A stretch of DNA of 64,000 nucleotides from Chaetoderma sp. LZ-2023a (Eukaryota; Mollusca; Caudofoveata; Chaetodermatida; Chaetodermatidae): the NCBI GenBank assembly GCA_034401795.1, contig CM067372.1:36272351-36336350 (forward strand), written 5' to 3'. A program made the translations under genes and the position numbers. The stretch's first letter is position 1. Every line of letters begins with the position of its first letter. Below the pieces are notes generated by a model. It saw nothing but the letters and a program-made list of their open reading frames with translations. It searched no databases and was not told the DNA's origin. Below, in pieces: positions 1-10,547 of this stretch.

Positions 1-2796
1 GTCGTTTATCCTGGTTTGAATCCCATTGTTATAAAGGCATCAAGACACTGTATTTGTGTTTGTTTGTATTCGCACCTCAAATGACCCGTGACAAATGACA
101 CCTCCGAGGAAAACACATTCCGCTGAACCGAATCACTGACATGCAGGAACATAGGCTTGCTCAGTGCGAGTGCTTCTCTAGATTTGTCATAGAGATGCTC
201 GGATCCGTTCTGGCATGATTGCTTAACGCATACTCCGTCCTGTTAACTAGAACGGTGTATGACGATTCTGTTTGAAGCAGTGCTACCTTCGGAGGTGCTA
301 TTTGTCACGGGTCGTTGGAGGTGAATAATCCCCGCTAGGAGGAATGCTATCTGCAGACATGATGCCACAGTTTCACCTGGACATACACAAACGTCCAGCC
401 CTGTGGATAGAGGCCGTGAATCAACATCAGTAACCCACCAAAGCTCAACAGAAGTAAGCAATACAGGTAATGTAAGTATATCTGGTGCAAGGAACTCGGG
501 TTTAACGGGTAATAGTCGTATTGTTGAACAATCACCAATACTACCTAGACAATCGAGTCGGCAGAAGAAACCACTGGACCGATATGGTGAGTGTGTTATG
601 GGAATTTCTGCAGGTGAAGTATTCATTTAATATATGTTTATTGATAAGACATTACTGTACATGTATATATTACTATGTGATGTAGTGAGGACAATATAGG
701 CCTGAATGCGGAAACCGCCTAATTCACATGTTGGTTATGTAAGTCAAAACTTATGGTAATGACAGATATATTGCATTCCATTTTATCATACTATTTATAC
801 CATATGTAATACTTATGCTTAAATATTAAATATTAACATATGATATATTTTAGTGAATATGATTGTGTTGTACATAAATATCAACTGTGATAATCCATGA
901 TAGAGCAGAAATATAAATATTAAATTTTAAATATTGAATGTCTGTCTATTGTAGGGTTGCACAATTTTTGCTTTGAAACATTGTGATCGATTTTATAAAA
1001 AAAATTTGCGACTATCAATTAAATTGTAGGTCTAAATTCCCAAAAGCATAAACCGGGGTGACGTGACAAGTCACGCAAACTGGGACTTGGAATTTCTAGA
1101 AAAAGTTGAAATAAATCATACAAAAATAGCACGAAATTAGACACAATTTCATGCGACAAATTCTTACCATCCTATGTCTATGCTTAATGTATACCTTATA
1201 TCCATCATCACGGGAGTGAAATTATTAATTGGGGCCGCCGACATATTGCGCATAGTTTAATAAACATCGTTTATTTCATACAAATTTGACATCAAATGTC
1301 GTCAAGTAAAAATATAAATCCCGCTCCCGCTTATAGCCTCCATTTGCAGGACAAGTTTAGGTCATTACTCGAGTAGCACAGAGGCTAATATTAATATCCG
1401 GGGAGATACTGCACAATCCATATACATAGGATGGTAGCTTTGAGTAGCTACAAGAGCAACGGCATAAAATCGTCATATAGTGCAGTTTATAGTTGCTTTC
1501 AGAATGTACAATTTACATTTAAGAGTAATCAACAGAACGCACAGTTCAAAATACAACAATCTAGAATGCTGTTGCTTTACTTTCTTTAATTAAACATGAC
1601 AACTGAATCAAAAAGGAAAAATTATTACACCGCCTGAAAATGCTTACTCTAGAATTAAAAAGAATTTATGTTCACTGATTATTGCCTAACAATCTGCAAC
1701 TAAGTATATACTTAGTATTTCACGACAGACTCGGGGTCTGCAGCGAAAGAAAGAAAATTATATGGCAATTCGATGGAGTAACTAGCTGGTTTTCTCAATG
1801 ACAAAGGTGTTACCTCGCTATTGTTAGCTTGTTTATCGTTGCCCTTTGTGATGTGATTAGTAATTAATCGACACGTGCATGGCAAGGCGGGATATAAACA
1901 CAATGAACACAGGCGTGAATCGATTATAATTGTACTCATGTACTGTTAAATGCGACAGAAAAGTACACACTTCAGATTTTAAACAAACATCAAAATGTTT
2001 GACGATTTTCCGATTTTTCCTCAATTATATTGTAAAAATCGCTATTTTAAAAATAAATCGAACAATTAAATCGAAAAATCGTGCAAGCCTAGTCTATTGT
2101 TTATCTATTGCATAGGGAAATGTCAGGAGACATTTTCTCTGGCCAGGGGAGTATATCACAGGCTTTATATATATGACTGTTACTTTCACGGTATATTTAT
2201 TTGAATTATAAGTTATGTCCCCTTTAATAATAGAGTATATTCCCTTTAATGCATATTAATTCATATTTTATGATATGACCGTATTTCAGCGACATTTCAG
2301 TATCACCATACCTTTAATGAGCAACATGTCACATGCAATGCTGTTGACTTTTATTCCTTTACAGGAATCTGGTCACGGCTGATATGCTTAAGGCATGTCA
2401 GCTTGTGATAGCAGCAATGGGAGTGTTAATGTCTTTGTAATGTTTATCTGAGTAGTATTTACTGTGTTTTGTCAATGGTGTGCATGAGGAAGTGAGCAGC
2501 TTGGGATGTGTTTGGCTGTGTGTATGGTAACAACTGCACTCCTATAGAATGGACATACACTAAGAAACCAGTTTATTCAGATTAGTTTTCAATCTTCAAG
2601 GAGTTCGGATGTCAAATCCAATTATATATTTGCCCATTATATATGTGTGTGTATCAGCTGGGCTTGGATATATTTTGGACTATTGGAAGTATTGGAAACG
2701 CTGGTCGTTTATCCTGGTTTTAATGCCCTTGTTATAAATAAAGGCATCGAGACACCGTATATCATTTCTTTGTATTGCCTCCAACGACCCGTGACA
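1..2796 (+). mobile_element. LTR-retrotransposon fossil, probably Ty3/Gypsy-like (tentative)
   Basis: Fossil, clearly broken and incomplete. Two direct copies of one end sequence are seen, at 1-93 and 2,704-2,796. Both carry a TATAAA-like stretch and both finish in CCCGTGACA, as expected of the 3' end of an LTR. An inverted copy of that end lies at 303-321 (TGTCACGGGTCGTTGGAGG, perfect complement of 2,778-2,796). Between them, about 346-630, a plus-strand coding remnant ends in a basic tail (RQSSRQKKPLDRYGE) like the C-terminus of Ty3/Gypsy integrases. The rest, about 630-2,700, is AT-rich and shows nothing else I recognise. It probably lies in an ARPC1 intron, since only the first three coding exons of that gene are found to its right. 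The family call is inference and the exact ends are uncertain. Confidence 0.4.
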
Positions 2797-2807
2797 CATG
2801 TAATGGT

Positions 2808-3041
2808 TTAACCCTTTAACACTTAAGTTTTCTCAAGAAAATTTCAGTTTTTTCATTCGAAATTGTCCATTTGCAAACCAAGACTATTTTTTTTAATTAC
2901 CACTGGAATAACTGGCTCGATAACCGAGCCAGTCATTCCAGTCATAAATTTGCAAAAATAGTCTTCTCTTGGTCCGCAAATGTACATTTTGAATGAAAAA
3001 GTTGAAATTTTCTCGAAAAAATTTAAGTATTAAAGGGTTAA
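2808..3041. mobile_element. TTAA-flanked near-palindromic MITE, copy 1
   Basis: Bounded by TTAA at 2,808-2,811 and 3,038-3,041, with CCCTTTAACACT at the left end and AGTATTAAAGGG at the right. The centre is an inverted repeat around GGCTCGATAACCGAGCC, flanked by ACTGGAATGACTGG-like arms. The TTAA target and CCC tips resemble non-autonomous piggyBac elements; this assignment is inferred from the ends alone. Confidence 0.75.
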
Positions 3042-3271
3042 TTAACCTCTAACACCTCCAATGTGTTCAAGAAAATTTCAAGTTTCTCATAGAAAATGTC
3101 CATTTGCAGAGGAAGATAAAACTATTTTTGATAATTTACCACTGGAATGACTGGCTCGATAACCGAGTCAGTCATTCCAGTCGTAAATACTCTTCTCTTA
3201 GTCTGCAAATGTACATTTCTCAAGAGTAGTGCCGAAACCATTTTTGGCTGACTTGAGTGATAACGGGTTAA
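3042..3271. mobile_element. TTAA-flanked near-palindromic MITE, copy 2
   Basis: Lies directly next to copy 1, making a head-to-tail pair. It has the same central inverted repeat (GGCTCGATAACCGAGTC). The right arm carries the GCCGAAACCATTTTTGGC segment that distinguishes the two ends of this family. Confidence 0.72.
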
Positions 3272-3323
3272 TGTTATACAATGGACTATAAGGGTGCTTC
3301 TGAGATACGGAAAATCTTCTTAC

Positions 3324-3429
3324 CCAGAGGTGACCATCGAACAAACGTGGCAGCACGATTAAATCTCAGAATAACCAGCGTGGGCTTCCACTTCCCTCCA
3401 TCCATCACCCACACATAGGCATTACGATC
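3324..3429 (-). CDS. ARPC1: ARPC1 third coding exon
   Basis: The acceptor GGCAG precedes 3,429 and the donor GTAAGA follows 3,324. The exon is 106 bases, residues 74-108 plus one base. It starts with [20 protein letters not shown], a nearly invariant ARPC1 segment. It was too short to stand out as an open frame and was found by reading the splice sites. Confidence 0.92.
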
Positions 3430-6400
3430 CTGCCAGTAACATAATGGTGCATGTAGCCTTAAATTTCACAACATTTATAAAATATTAATAAACAAATACA
3501 TTTATGGAATAGCTTGTTTTATAGACCATATTATTCAATGATTAGGATTTAATTAGAGAATTTTCTTAATATTCCTACATTAATCTGTTCAGATTTGTCA
3601 TCAGTATAGACATAGACTAGGGCCACTCTTACCATGTAAATAATAGTTTGGTTATCCGCTCCCGACCGACCATTAAAAAAACTGACTAAAAAAAAATTGA
3701 TGTAGTCTCCTGGGAAGAATTATTTTTATCTTCTTATGTAAGCCCATGGGTAATACACGTAGAATCACCATTTGTCAAAATTGGCTTAAATACGCTTCAG
3801 AAGTTTTTCTTTATAGTTTATTTCAAATTCAATTAAAAAGCTTCAAGTTTTGTTCTTTGAATTCCATTTTGTAACTTTATAATTCAGCAAGTAAAAAATC
3901 CTGAACTTCCCTACCTACATAACCTTCTCCAACAAGAAGTGTCGGGAAAGGACACCAAAAAATTCCTCAATGATAGCCTAAAGTTTGATTCTAAGTACAT
4001 GAGTATATAAAGATAACTAGAGTTTTAGTTACGCTGTGCATCAGAAAGGGTACCACACCTTTCACTGAACCCTGTCTTTCAATGAACCCTGTCTTTCAAT
4101 GACCCTGTCTTTCACTGAACCCTTTAATGGTTAAATTTTCTCAAGAAATTCAAAATATTTGCTTATTGAATGTCCATTTGCAGGACAAGAGAAGAGTATT
4201 TTCTAAAATTTACCACTGGAATGACTGGCTCGGTTATTGAGCCATTCATTCCAGTGGGAAATTGTCAAAAGTTGTCTTCTGCTGTCCTGCAAATGGACAT
4301 TCCCTAAGACCGCTACAGACGGGCTTTGGCCAGTATGACCATTAAAGGGTTAACACATGCAATTAATCTTGAAGCTGGGGGAACTATGAAAAGTAGGTCA
4401 CACTAGCCTACAGTCCAGACAAGATTAAGCTGACGTTCAGTGACCAATGAAAAGTAGGTCACACTAGCCTACAGTCCAGACAAGATTAAGCTGATGTTCA
4501 GTGACCAATGAAAAGTAGGTCGCACTAGCCTACAGTCCAGACAAGATTAAGCTGACGTTCAGTGACCAATGAAAAGTAGGTCACACTAGCCTACAGTCCA
4601 GACAAGATTAAGCTGATGTTTAGTGACCAATGAAAAGTAGGTCACACTAGCCTACAGTCCAGACAAGGTTAAGCTGATGTTCAGTGACCAATGAAAAGTA
4701 GGTCACACTAGCCTACAGTCCAGACAAGATTAAGCTGACGTTCAGTGACCAATGAAAAGTAGGTCACACTAGCCTACAGTCCAGACAAGGTTAAGCTATG
4801 GCGTTCAGTGACCAATGAAAAGTAGGTCACACTAGCCTACAGTCCAGACAAGATTAAGCTGACGTTCAGTGACCAATGAAAAGTAGGTCACACTAGCCTA
4901 CAGTCCAGACAAGATTAAGCTGACGTTCAGTGACCAATGAAAAGTAGGTCACACTAGCCTACAGTCCAGACAAGATTAAGCTATGGCATTCAGTGACCAA
5001 TGAAAAGTAGGTCACACTAGCCTACAGTCCAGACAAGATTAAGCTATGGCGTTCAGTGACCAATGAAAAGTAGGTTACACTAGCCTACAGTCCAGACAAG
5101 GTTAAGCTATGGCGTTCAGTGACCAATGAAAAGTAGGTCACACTAGCCTACAGTCCAGACAAGATTAAGCTGACGTTCAGTGACCAATGAAAAGTAGGTC
5201 ACACTAGCCTACAGTCCAGACAAGGTTAAGCTATGGCGTTCAGTGACCAATGAAAAGTAGGTCACACTAGCCTACAGTCCAGACAAGATTAAGCTGACGT
5301 TCAGTGACCAATGAAAAGTAGGTCACACTAGCCTACAGTCCAGACAAGATTAAGCTGACGTTTAGTGACCAATGAAAAGTAGGTCACACTAGCCTACAGT
5401 CCAGACAAGATTAAGCTGACGTTCAGTGACCAATGAAAAGTAGGTCACACTAGCCTACAGTCCAGACAAGATTAAGCTGATGTTCAGTGACCAATGAAAA
5501 GTAGGTCACACTAGCCTACAGTCCAGACAAGGTTAAGCTGACATTCAGTGACCAAGGAAAAGTAGGTCACACTAGCCTACAGTCCCGACAAGATTAAGCT
5601 GACGTTCAGTGACCAATGAAAAGTAGGTCACACTAGCCTACACTCCACACAAGATTAAGCTATGGCGTTCAGTGACCAATGAAAAGTAGGTCACACTAGC
5701 CTACAGTCCAGACAAGATTAAACTGACGTTCAGTGACCAATGAAAAGTAGGTCACACTAGCCTACAGTCCAGACAAGATTAAGCTGACGTTCAGTGACCA
5801 ATGAAAAGTAGGTCACACTAGCCTACAGCACAGACAAGATTAAATTATGATGTTCAGTGAACAATGAAAAGTAGGTCAAGCGGACCTAGATTTGATACAT
5901 GACAAACCTTTAGGCTATGATGTATCCATTTAGTCAGTTTGGTTACTACATGTATTTCTGAAACTCTTGAAAATATGGTCTGAACAAAAATTCTGGGATG
6001 GATGCAGACAGACACATGGATACCCAGATGCACAGAGAGACAAAGCAATTATTATATAACCCCACTTTTGTGGAGGTATAATAGTGACAAACTTCTAAGA
6101 TGAAATATCAAAGCTTTACAAACCGCTCCACAGGTGACAATACAATTGCTGTTTGGAGCCCAGTCAATGCTCGTCACATGCTGCCCATGTTCCTCTAGAG
6201 TGGCAGTTTCTTGCCACCCTGAACCATTACGCCTGTAAAGATTCACCTCGGGCTTGTTCAATGACAATGCCATTTCTGGAACATAAAATGAGCAAGTGTT
6301 CAATATATTTTAGTCATTTAACCACCAACATTCAATTTTCTCATAGAAAATGCCCTTTTCTAGACCAAGAAGACTAGTTTTCAAAATTTACATGCATGAC

Positions 6401-7665
6401 TGGAATGACTGGCTCAATAACAGTGATTCCATTGGTAAATTTTCAAAAATAGTCTTCTTGGGGTGCAAATGGACATTTCACAAGACCATTGTAGCAGCTA
6501 TTTTTGGCCGACTCGAGTGCTAAAGATTAACCCTTTCACTGAAAAATCCCTGAAGAAAGTATATTCTTTATAATATAAAAGGTATTCCATTGGATATTTT
6601 GAAACTAATAGCGGGTATTTACTACATTATATATATATATATATATATATTAGGGTTGGGCGATATTGCTCAAGGCATGACGATATCGGTGTCTCATTAA
6701 AATACTGCAGTATCACGATATATCATCATTTGGGTGGGGTGTGGAGTTAGGGTGTAAACATAGAATAACATGTATTACAAATTGGTAGTGTCTACAAGTT
6801 ATTTTCATTAAATTTGTTGCATTGAAACCATAAATTGAGATCGCCATGATTGCCATTTCCGCATATTTAATACACGAAATTCCACACTTTGACACCCTTC
6901 AATATACAGTTTAAAGCAACGAATGTAATGCAACTAACCGTATTCACCACAAATAAGAAAAATAAAGGATTTTCTTCTGTTGTATTTTGTGTTATCTTTA
7001 CCTCACGACAACTGTCAAAAGATTGAGCAAGGAATACTTCATTGCGCAGAAAGGAATTCCGCAGAGCGAAATCTGATTGGCCGCCGTATCATACTTGAGC
7101 CAATCAGAATTCACACTGCAGAATTCCGACAGCTGTTATTACGCCCGCCGCCAGCATAGACGATGCAAATTAATAAAATAACACTGCATGATTTTGAATG
7201 AGAACCAGCGTGAAGACTGGAAACAATTATATCAGACTTTATTTGGTCTGTAATATTAAATACTAATTTGCCCCATTGTCGACCTATTCAAATTCGCTCA
7301 CTACTTAGCGGTACTATCCATTGATCTCAAGGCGTAGCAGGGATGTATGAAATTAACCCAGTTAACACTGCAGCCAAAACTGCCACAACAGATAGAAGAC
7401 TGGAAATAATTAGGCCTAAATTATTTATTTTATGTCTGTTTCTCACTTAGAATAAATCTGTAATGTTATACATGTATGTGGAATGAATTTTGATCTGATT
7501 CGTTTAAAAATGCTAAATATATTGTATAAAGTTACATAAAAACGTATAACGGTAAAGCAAGAGATTAACCTCCCCCTCACCCACCGTTCCAAGCTGTGGT
7601 ATTGATAAGGGAATAAGTGTCGGTATATCACGATATCGACTATAATATCAAAAAATCGCCCAACC

Positions 7666-7725
<60 letters not shown>

Positions 7726-9295
7726 TATCAGTTCCACATAAACTCAAACACAGCTGGACCTTTACACTGGTTTCCTCCAGATTCATTATTAACCCTATAA
7801 CCATCGAACCTAATCAAGAAATTTCAATTTTCTCATAGAAAATGTCCTTTTGAAGACCAAGAGAAAACTATTTTTGAAAATTTACCACTGAAATGACTGG
7901 CTCGGTTATCGAGCCGGTCATTCCATTGGTAAATTTTCAAAAATAGTCTTTTCATGGTCTGCAAATGGGCATTTCTTAAGACCACAGCAGAAGCCATTTT
8001 CGGCCGATATCGGTGTTAAAGGGATAATATAAGTAAACTTACAAGTACATGTATACATACATGTATTAAATCGGTTTATAATTCAAGTTATGCAATTAAT
8101 TAGCAAAAAAATGGCATTGCTGTTTTGAATTGTTCAAAGGCATGGGCACACATGGCTATTACAATAGCTCGACATAATAAACATTTGTGGCCAACCATCA
8201 TGAGACCAGTCACCGCTGCAATATAAACACCGTGATCTCAGTTGACTCTAATGCCTTTGATCCTCACCTGCATCTAACACAGTACTGCGTTCCTTTGGCA
8301 TGTTTGGATAAAGCATCTATTTAGCAGTAAAATAAAAAATTTACTGCTGCCAAGTTTGATCAGATATAATATAACGGCATCAGAAACTGACCCTTCACTG
8401 AATTTCATTGTCATGATTATAGCATGCATCTTGGCTTCAGTTCCAATTTTCTTTTATTCACTCAGGCCATTACATTGCCATTGATATGACAGCGCACACA
8501 CGGTTACACTGATATTTGACCTCTTGACATTTGCATGTAAGAGGAGAGAATTCACTTTCTGATCACATCGAGCCACTAGCCAGTAATTTCAATGGGCAGT
8601 AACTCTGGATCTGCAGACTATTTTGAAATCAATTTGACTGAATGTTATTGGTGCCCTAGCCACCAACAAGTTTCAGTATTTGCTTCCAAAATATTCAGCA
8701 TCCCCAGAGTTAAACCCCATGGAAAATGTAGTCTGCAGAAACTCAGCAGGCAGACAGTTAATCAGGGTTTGTACACCTTTCTGTGTTTGAATTTCCATGA
8801 CTTTTCATGACCAAAATTAACAAATTCCATGACCTCCAAGAATTAATATCTAGATTTGTGTTTATGACATATCTCAAAAAATAAGATCCAAGTTATTCGG
8901 CAAAATACCGTATTATTGCCTCTTGCACCAACCAAGCCACAGCCTTGTTTTGACAAGCTGTTCCCGTAATTTGTATTGCGTAAGTGATTTATGCCAACAG
9001 ATTTCTTTCTATTTTCTATGATTACCATTTTCCATGACTTTTCCATGACCTATGATAAAGAAAACACTGATTTTCTATGACTTTCCCGGCCTGGAATATA
9101 AATTTTCAAATTCCATGACTTTCCAGGATTTCCATAACCAGTGGGAACCCTGGTTAATGACAAAGTTCAGTACAGTAATTTCCAGACATAAATCATCAGT
9201 CCACTACTAAACTTACCATCTCTTTTCTTGTTAAATGCATGGCAAGTAACTGCTTCTATGCCAAAGTTGTGTACTTCTGTCATGGTGTCTGTATC
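3324..9295 (-). CDS. ARPC1: Actin-related protein 2/3 complex subunit 1 (ARPC1), 5' part of gene
   Basis: ARPC1 is the WD40 beta-propeller subunit of the Arp2/3 complex, which nucleates branched actin filaments in the cytoplasm. Three coding exons join in phase: 9,283-9,217 (start codon, residues 1-22), 6,275-6,124 (residues 23-73) and 3,429-3,324 (residues 74-108). All introns are GT-AG. Diagnostic stretches are [32 protein letters not shown] and DRNAYVW followed by [22 protein letters not shown]. These align residue by residue with the N-terminal WD repeats of animal ARPC1A/B as I remember them. The family is about 370 residues, so roughly the last 260 should lie left of the window; I found no further exon between 1 and 3,300. 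The introns (2.7 and 2.9 kb) are filled with a minisatellite and MITEs. The gene is divergent from the canopy gene. No frame damage is seen. Confidence 0.93.
3430..4116. other. ARPC1 intron sequence, nothing recognised
   Basis: AT-rich intron sequence with no coding match. Short near-repeats of 'ctttcactgaaccctgt' occur at about 4,055-4,120, just before the next MITE. Confidence 0.5.
4117..4353. mobile_element. TTAA-flanked near-palindromic MITE, copy 3
   Basis: The right end ATTAAAGGGTTAA is intact at 4,341-4,353. The left tip is altered (TGAACCCTTTAATGG). The central arms are ACTGGAATGACTGGCTCGG and its complement. Confidence 0.7.
4386..5880. repeat. 61-bp minisatellite, about 24-25 units
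   Basis: Tandem units begin TGAAAAGTAGGTCACACTAG and contain CCTACAGTCCAGACAAGATT. There are two unit classes: a 61-base form with AAGCTGACGTTCAG and a slightly longer form with AAGCTATGGCGTTCAG. The long form appears at irregular places (units 7, 10-12, 14 and 21 by my count). Units are highly similar inside the array, and the last unit at the right end is the most diverged. The array sits inside an ARPC1 intron. Confidence 0.97.
6124..6275 (-). CDS. ARPC1: ARPC1 second coding exon (WD repeat 1)
   Basis: The acceptor TTCCAG precedes 6,275 and the donor GTTTGT follows 6,124. The exon is 152 bases: two bases complete Glu23, then residues 24-73. It contains the first WD-type blade, ending in [15 protein letters not shown]. 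An open frame continues past both splice sites by chance and should not be taken as a separate protein. Confidence 0.92.
6318..6530. mobile_element. TTAA-flanked near-palindromic MITE, copy 4
   Basis: TTAA lies at 6,318-6,321 and 6,527-6,530. The arms TCAATTTTCTCATAGAAAATG and the 'ggccgactcgagtg' right end match the family. The central palindrome is partly lost. Confidence 0.68.
6651..7668. mobile_element. Non-autonomous DNA transposon, hAT-like, inserted in a TA run
   Basis: The terminal inverted repeat TAGGGTTGGGCGAT at 6,651-6,664 is matched by its complement ending at 7,668. Pure TA dinucleotides flank both sides (6,626-6,650 and 7,669 onward), compatible with an 8-bp target duplication of TATATATA. 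The next inner bases are also inverted: CACGATAT motifs lie near both ends. No transposase is visible in about 1 kb, so this is a passive copy. The hAT assignment rests on the TIR style and is inference. Confidence 0.72.
7669..7731. repeat. TA microsatellite
   Basis: An AT dinucleotide run adjoins the hAT-like element. Open frames of alternating Ile-Tyr across it are artefacts. Confidence 0.95.
7789..8027. mobile_element. TTAA-flanked near-palindromic MITE, copy 5
   Basis: The left TTAACCCTATAACCATCG end and the central GGCTCGGTTATCGAGCC palindrome are clear. The right end reads GTTAAAGGGATAA, one base away from TTAA. Confidence 0.72.
8028..8762. other. ARPC1 intron sequence, nothing recognised
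   Basis: Unique-looking intron sequence. No exon with coding similarity or clear splice pair was seen. Confidence 0.5.
8763..9152. mobile_element. Non-autonomous DNA transposon, hAT-like (CAGGGTT ends)
   Basis: The left end CAGGGTTTGTACACC and the right end GTGGGAACCCTG are inverted. GTTAAT abuts the element on both sides (before 8,763 and after 9,152), consistent with a target duplication. The interior holds repeated 'tccatgact' phrases in both orientations. No coding content. Confidence 0.68.
9217..9295 (-). CDS. ARPC1: ARPC1 exon with start codon
   Basis: The start codon reads on the minus strand at 9,283-9,281, in the context GACACCATGA. The coding part encodes [20 protein letters not shown] then RD plus one base (phase 1). 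The donor GTAAGT is at 9,216-9,211. A CAG at 9,298-9,296 may be an acceptor, which would imply an upstream non-coding exon that I could not locate. Confidence 0.9.
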
Positions 9296-9391
9296 CTGAT
9301 TACTAAAACATAAATCAAATAAGCAAGGTTACATTTTGAACTGCCGAAAACTAACTTTGAATGAACAGTGCCAAAACCTGTCCAAAAGGGT

Positions 9392-9610
9392 TTAACCCTT
9401 TCATGGCGAACCCGTCCACAACCGGCCTCTACAGTGATCTTGATGAATGTCCATCTGTAGACAAAGAAAATAATTGTTTTGAAAATTTACCACTGGAATG
9501 ATTGGCTTCATTATTGTGCCTGTCATTCCTGTGGTAAAATATCAAAAATAATCTTGTGGGCTTGAAAATAGACATTCGCCAAAAGTTTGATATTTTTACC
9601 AATCTCGATC
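9392..9610. mobile_element. TTAA-flanked near-palindromic MITE, copy 6 (diverged)
   Basis: The left end TTAACCCTTTCATGGCG lies at 9,392. The centre ACCACTGGAATGATTGGCTT and its degraded complement follow. This copy runs in the opposite orientation to copies 1-5. The right end is blurred by the neighbouring element. Confidence 0.55.
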
Positions 9611-9879
9611 ATTCTATATATGTACGTGATATTTACTATAGTCTATTACATTCTGTTGAATATTTTGAAACTAATTTGACTGGACGCTGTTGCTGCCATA
9701 GGCAGAAACAGTACCCAGTTAAAATAGTTTCAAAATATTCAACAGCTCACCTACAGCCTACAGGTATAGTTTTCCGGAAATTGATAGTCAAGGAGTTCAG
9801 GGATCGATCGATCCCAACATGATCAAAGCGTGGGTGGAGCTAGAGATGGGCAGGGTATAGCTAAAACTGGAAAGGTCCA
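9611..9879. mobile_element. TGGACC-family MITE with internal palindrome
   Basis: The right terminus is AAAACTGGAAAGGTCCA (ends 9,879). The internal inverted repeat has ATTCTGTTGAATATTTTGAA on one side and TTCAAAATATTCAACAG on the other, with CAGCAACAG-like arms at the turn. A conserved 'gggatcgatcgatccc' palindrome follows. The left terminus is unclear. See the copies at 39.9, 41.1, 58.9 and 59.3 kb. Confidence 0.6.
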
Positions 9880-10547
9880 CTGTACATGAGTACTTCCGGA
9901 TATCCAGTCGTCGGCAATTGTTTCATAGATTTTGTAAGTATGTCCTCAGGTTTTTGTGTGTTCCGTCAATGGTATGAAGCCTCATATAACCAGAGGCCTA
10001 ATGCTTTGAAGCCGGAGTATGAAATATATTAAAATTTACATGTAGATGCCTGTCATTAGTTTAAAGGCCTCTATCATGTCACCCCTTGCTCTACAGTAGA
10101 GCATAGAACATTGACAGTTTCAGTGATCAGAGACGTTCAAGCCAATGTATAGCCAAATGCCAGTAAAACTGAAATCTGGCTAATGAAAAGCAGAACTGGC
10201 TAAATAATTGACTAATGATTAAAATTAATTAAATATTTTTGATTGGCTGAATCCTGAGTAATTCCAGCGTTACAATTGCAAAACAAAGATTCCTGTTTAC
10301 GTCGTTGAATATATTCTGAAACTAAGAAGACTGTCACCGAAAGTTGTTGTTGCTTAAGGCAACAACAGCTTTCAGTCACATTACTTTCAAAATGTCCAAC
10401 ACATTTCTTATATACTTATGTATTAAGACTGTATTGTATCTGGACAGTAAAATTGATAGCATTAACTGATGATGACTGTAAACATTTTCATCAGTGACAT
10501 TGAAGCAAAGATGTGGCTAAAATATTTTACTATTTGGATAACAAAAA
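9880..10547. other. Intergenic sequence with a short inverted repeat
   Basis: No gene recognised. An imperfect inverted repeat at about 10,305-10,400 (GAATATATTCTGAAAC against its degraded complement, with GTTGTTGCTTAAGGCAACAAC at the turn) looks like a relic of the TGGACC-family centre. Confidence 0.45.

Noticed and set aside
4386-5880. Possible CRISPR-like array of regular repeats
   Set aside because: Units are contiguous with no unique spacers, and the DNA is eukaryotic; it is a minisatellite.
7617-7838. Open frame with an Ile-Tyr repeat
   Set aside because: Translation of a TA microsatellite; the same applies at 49,206-49,481.
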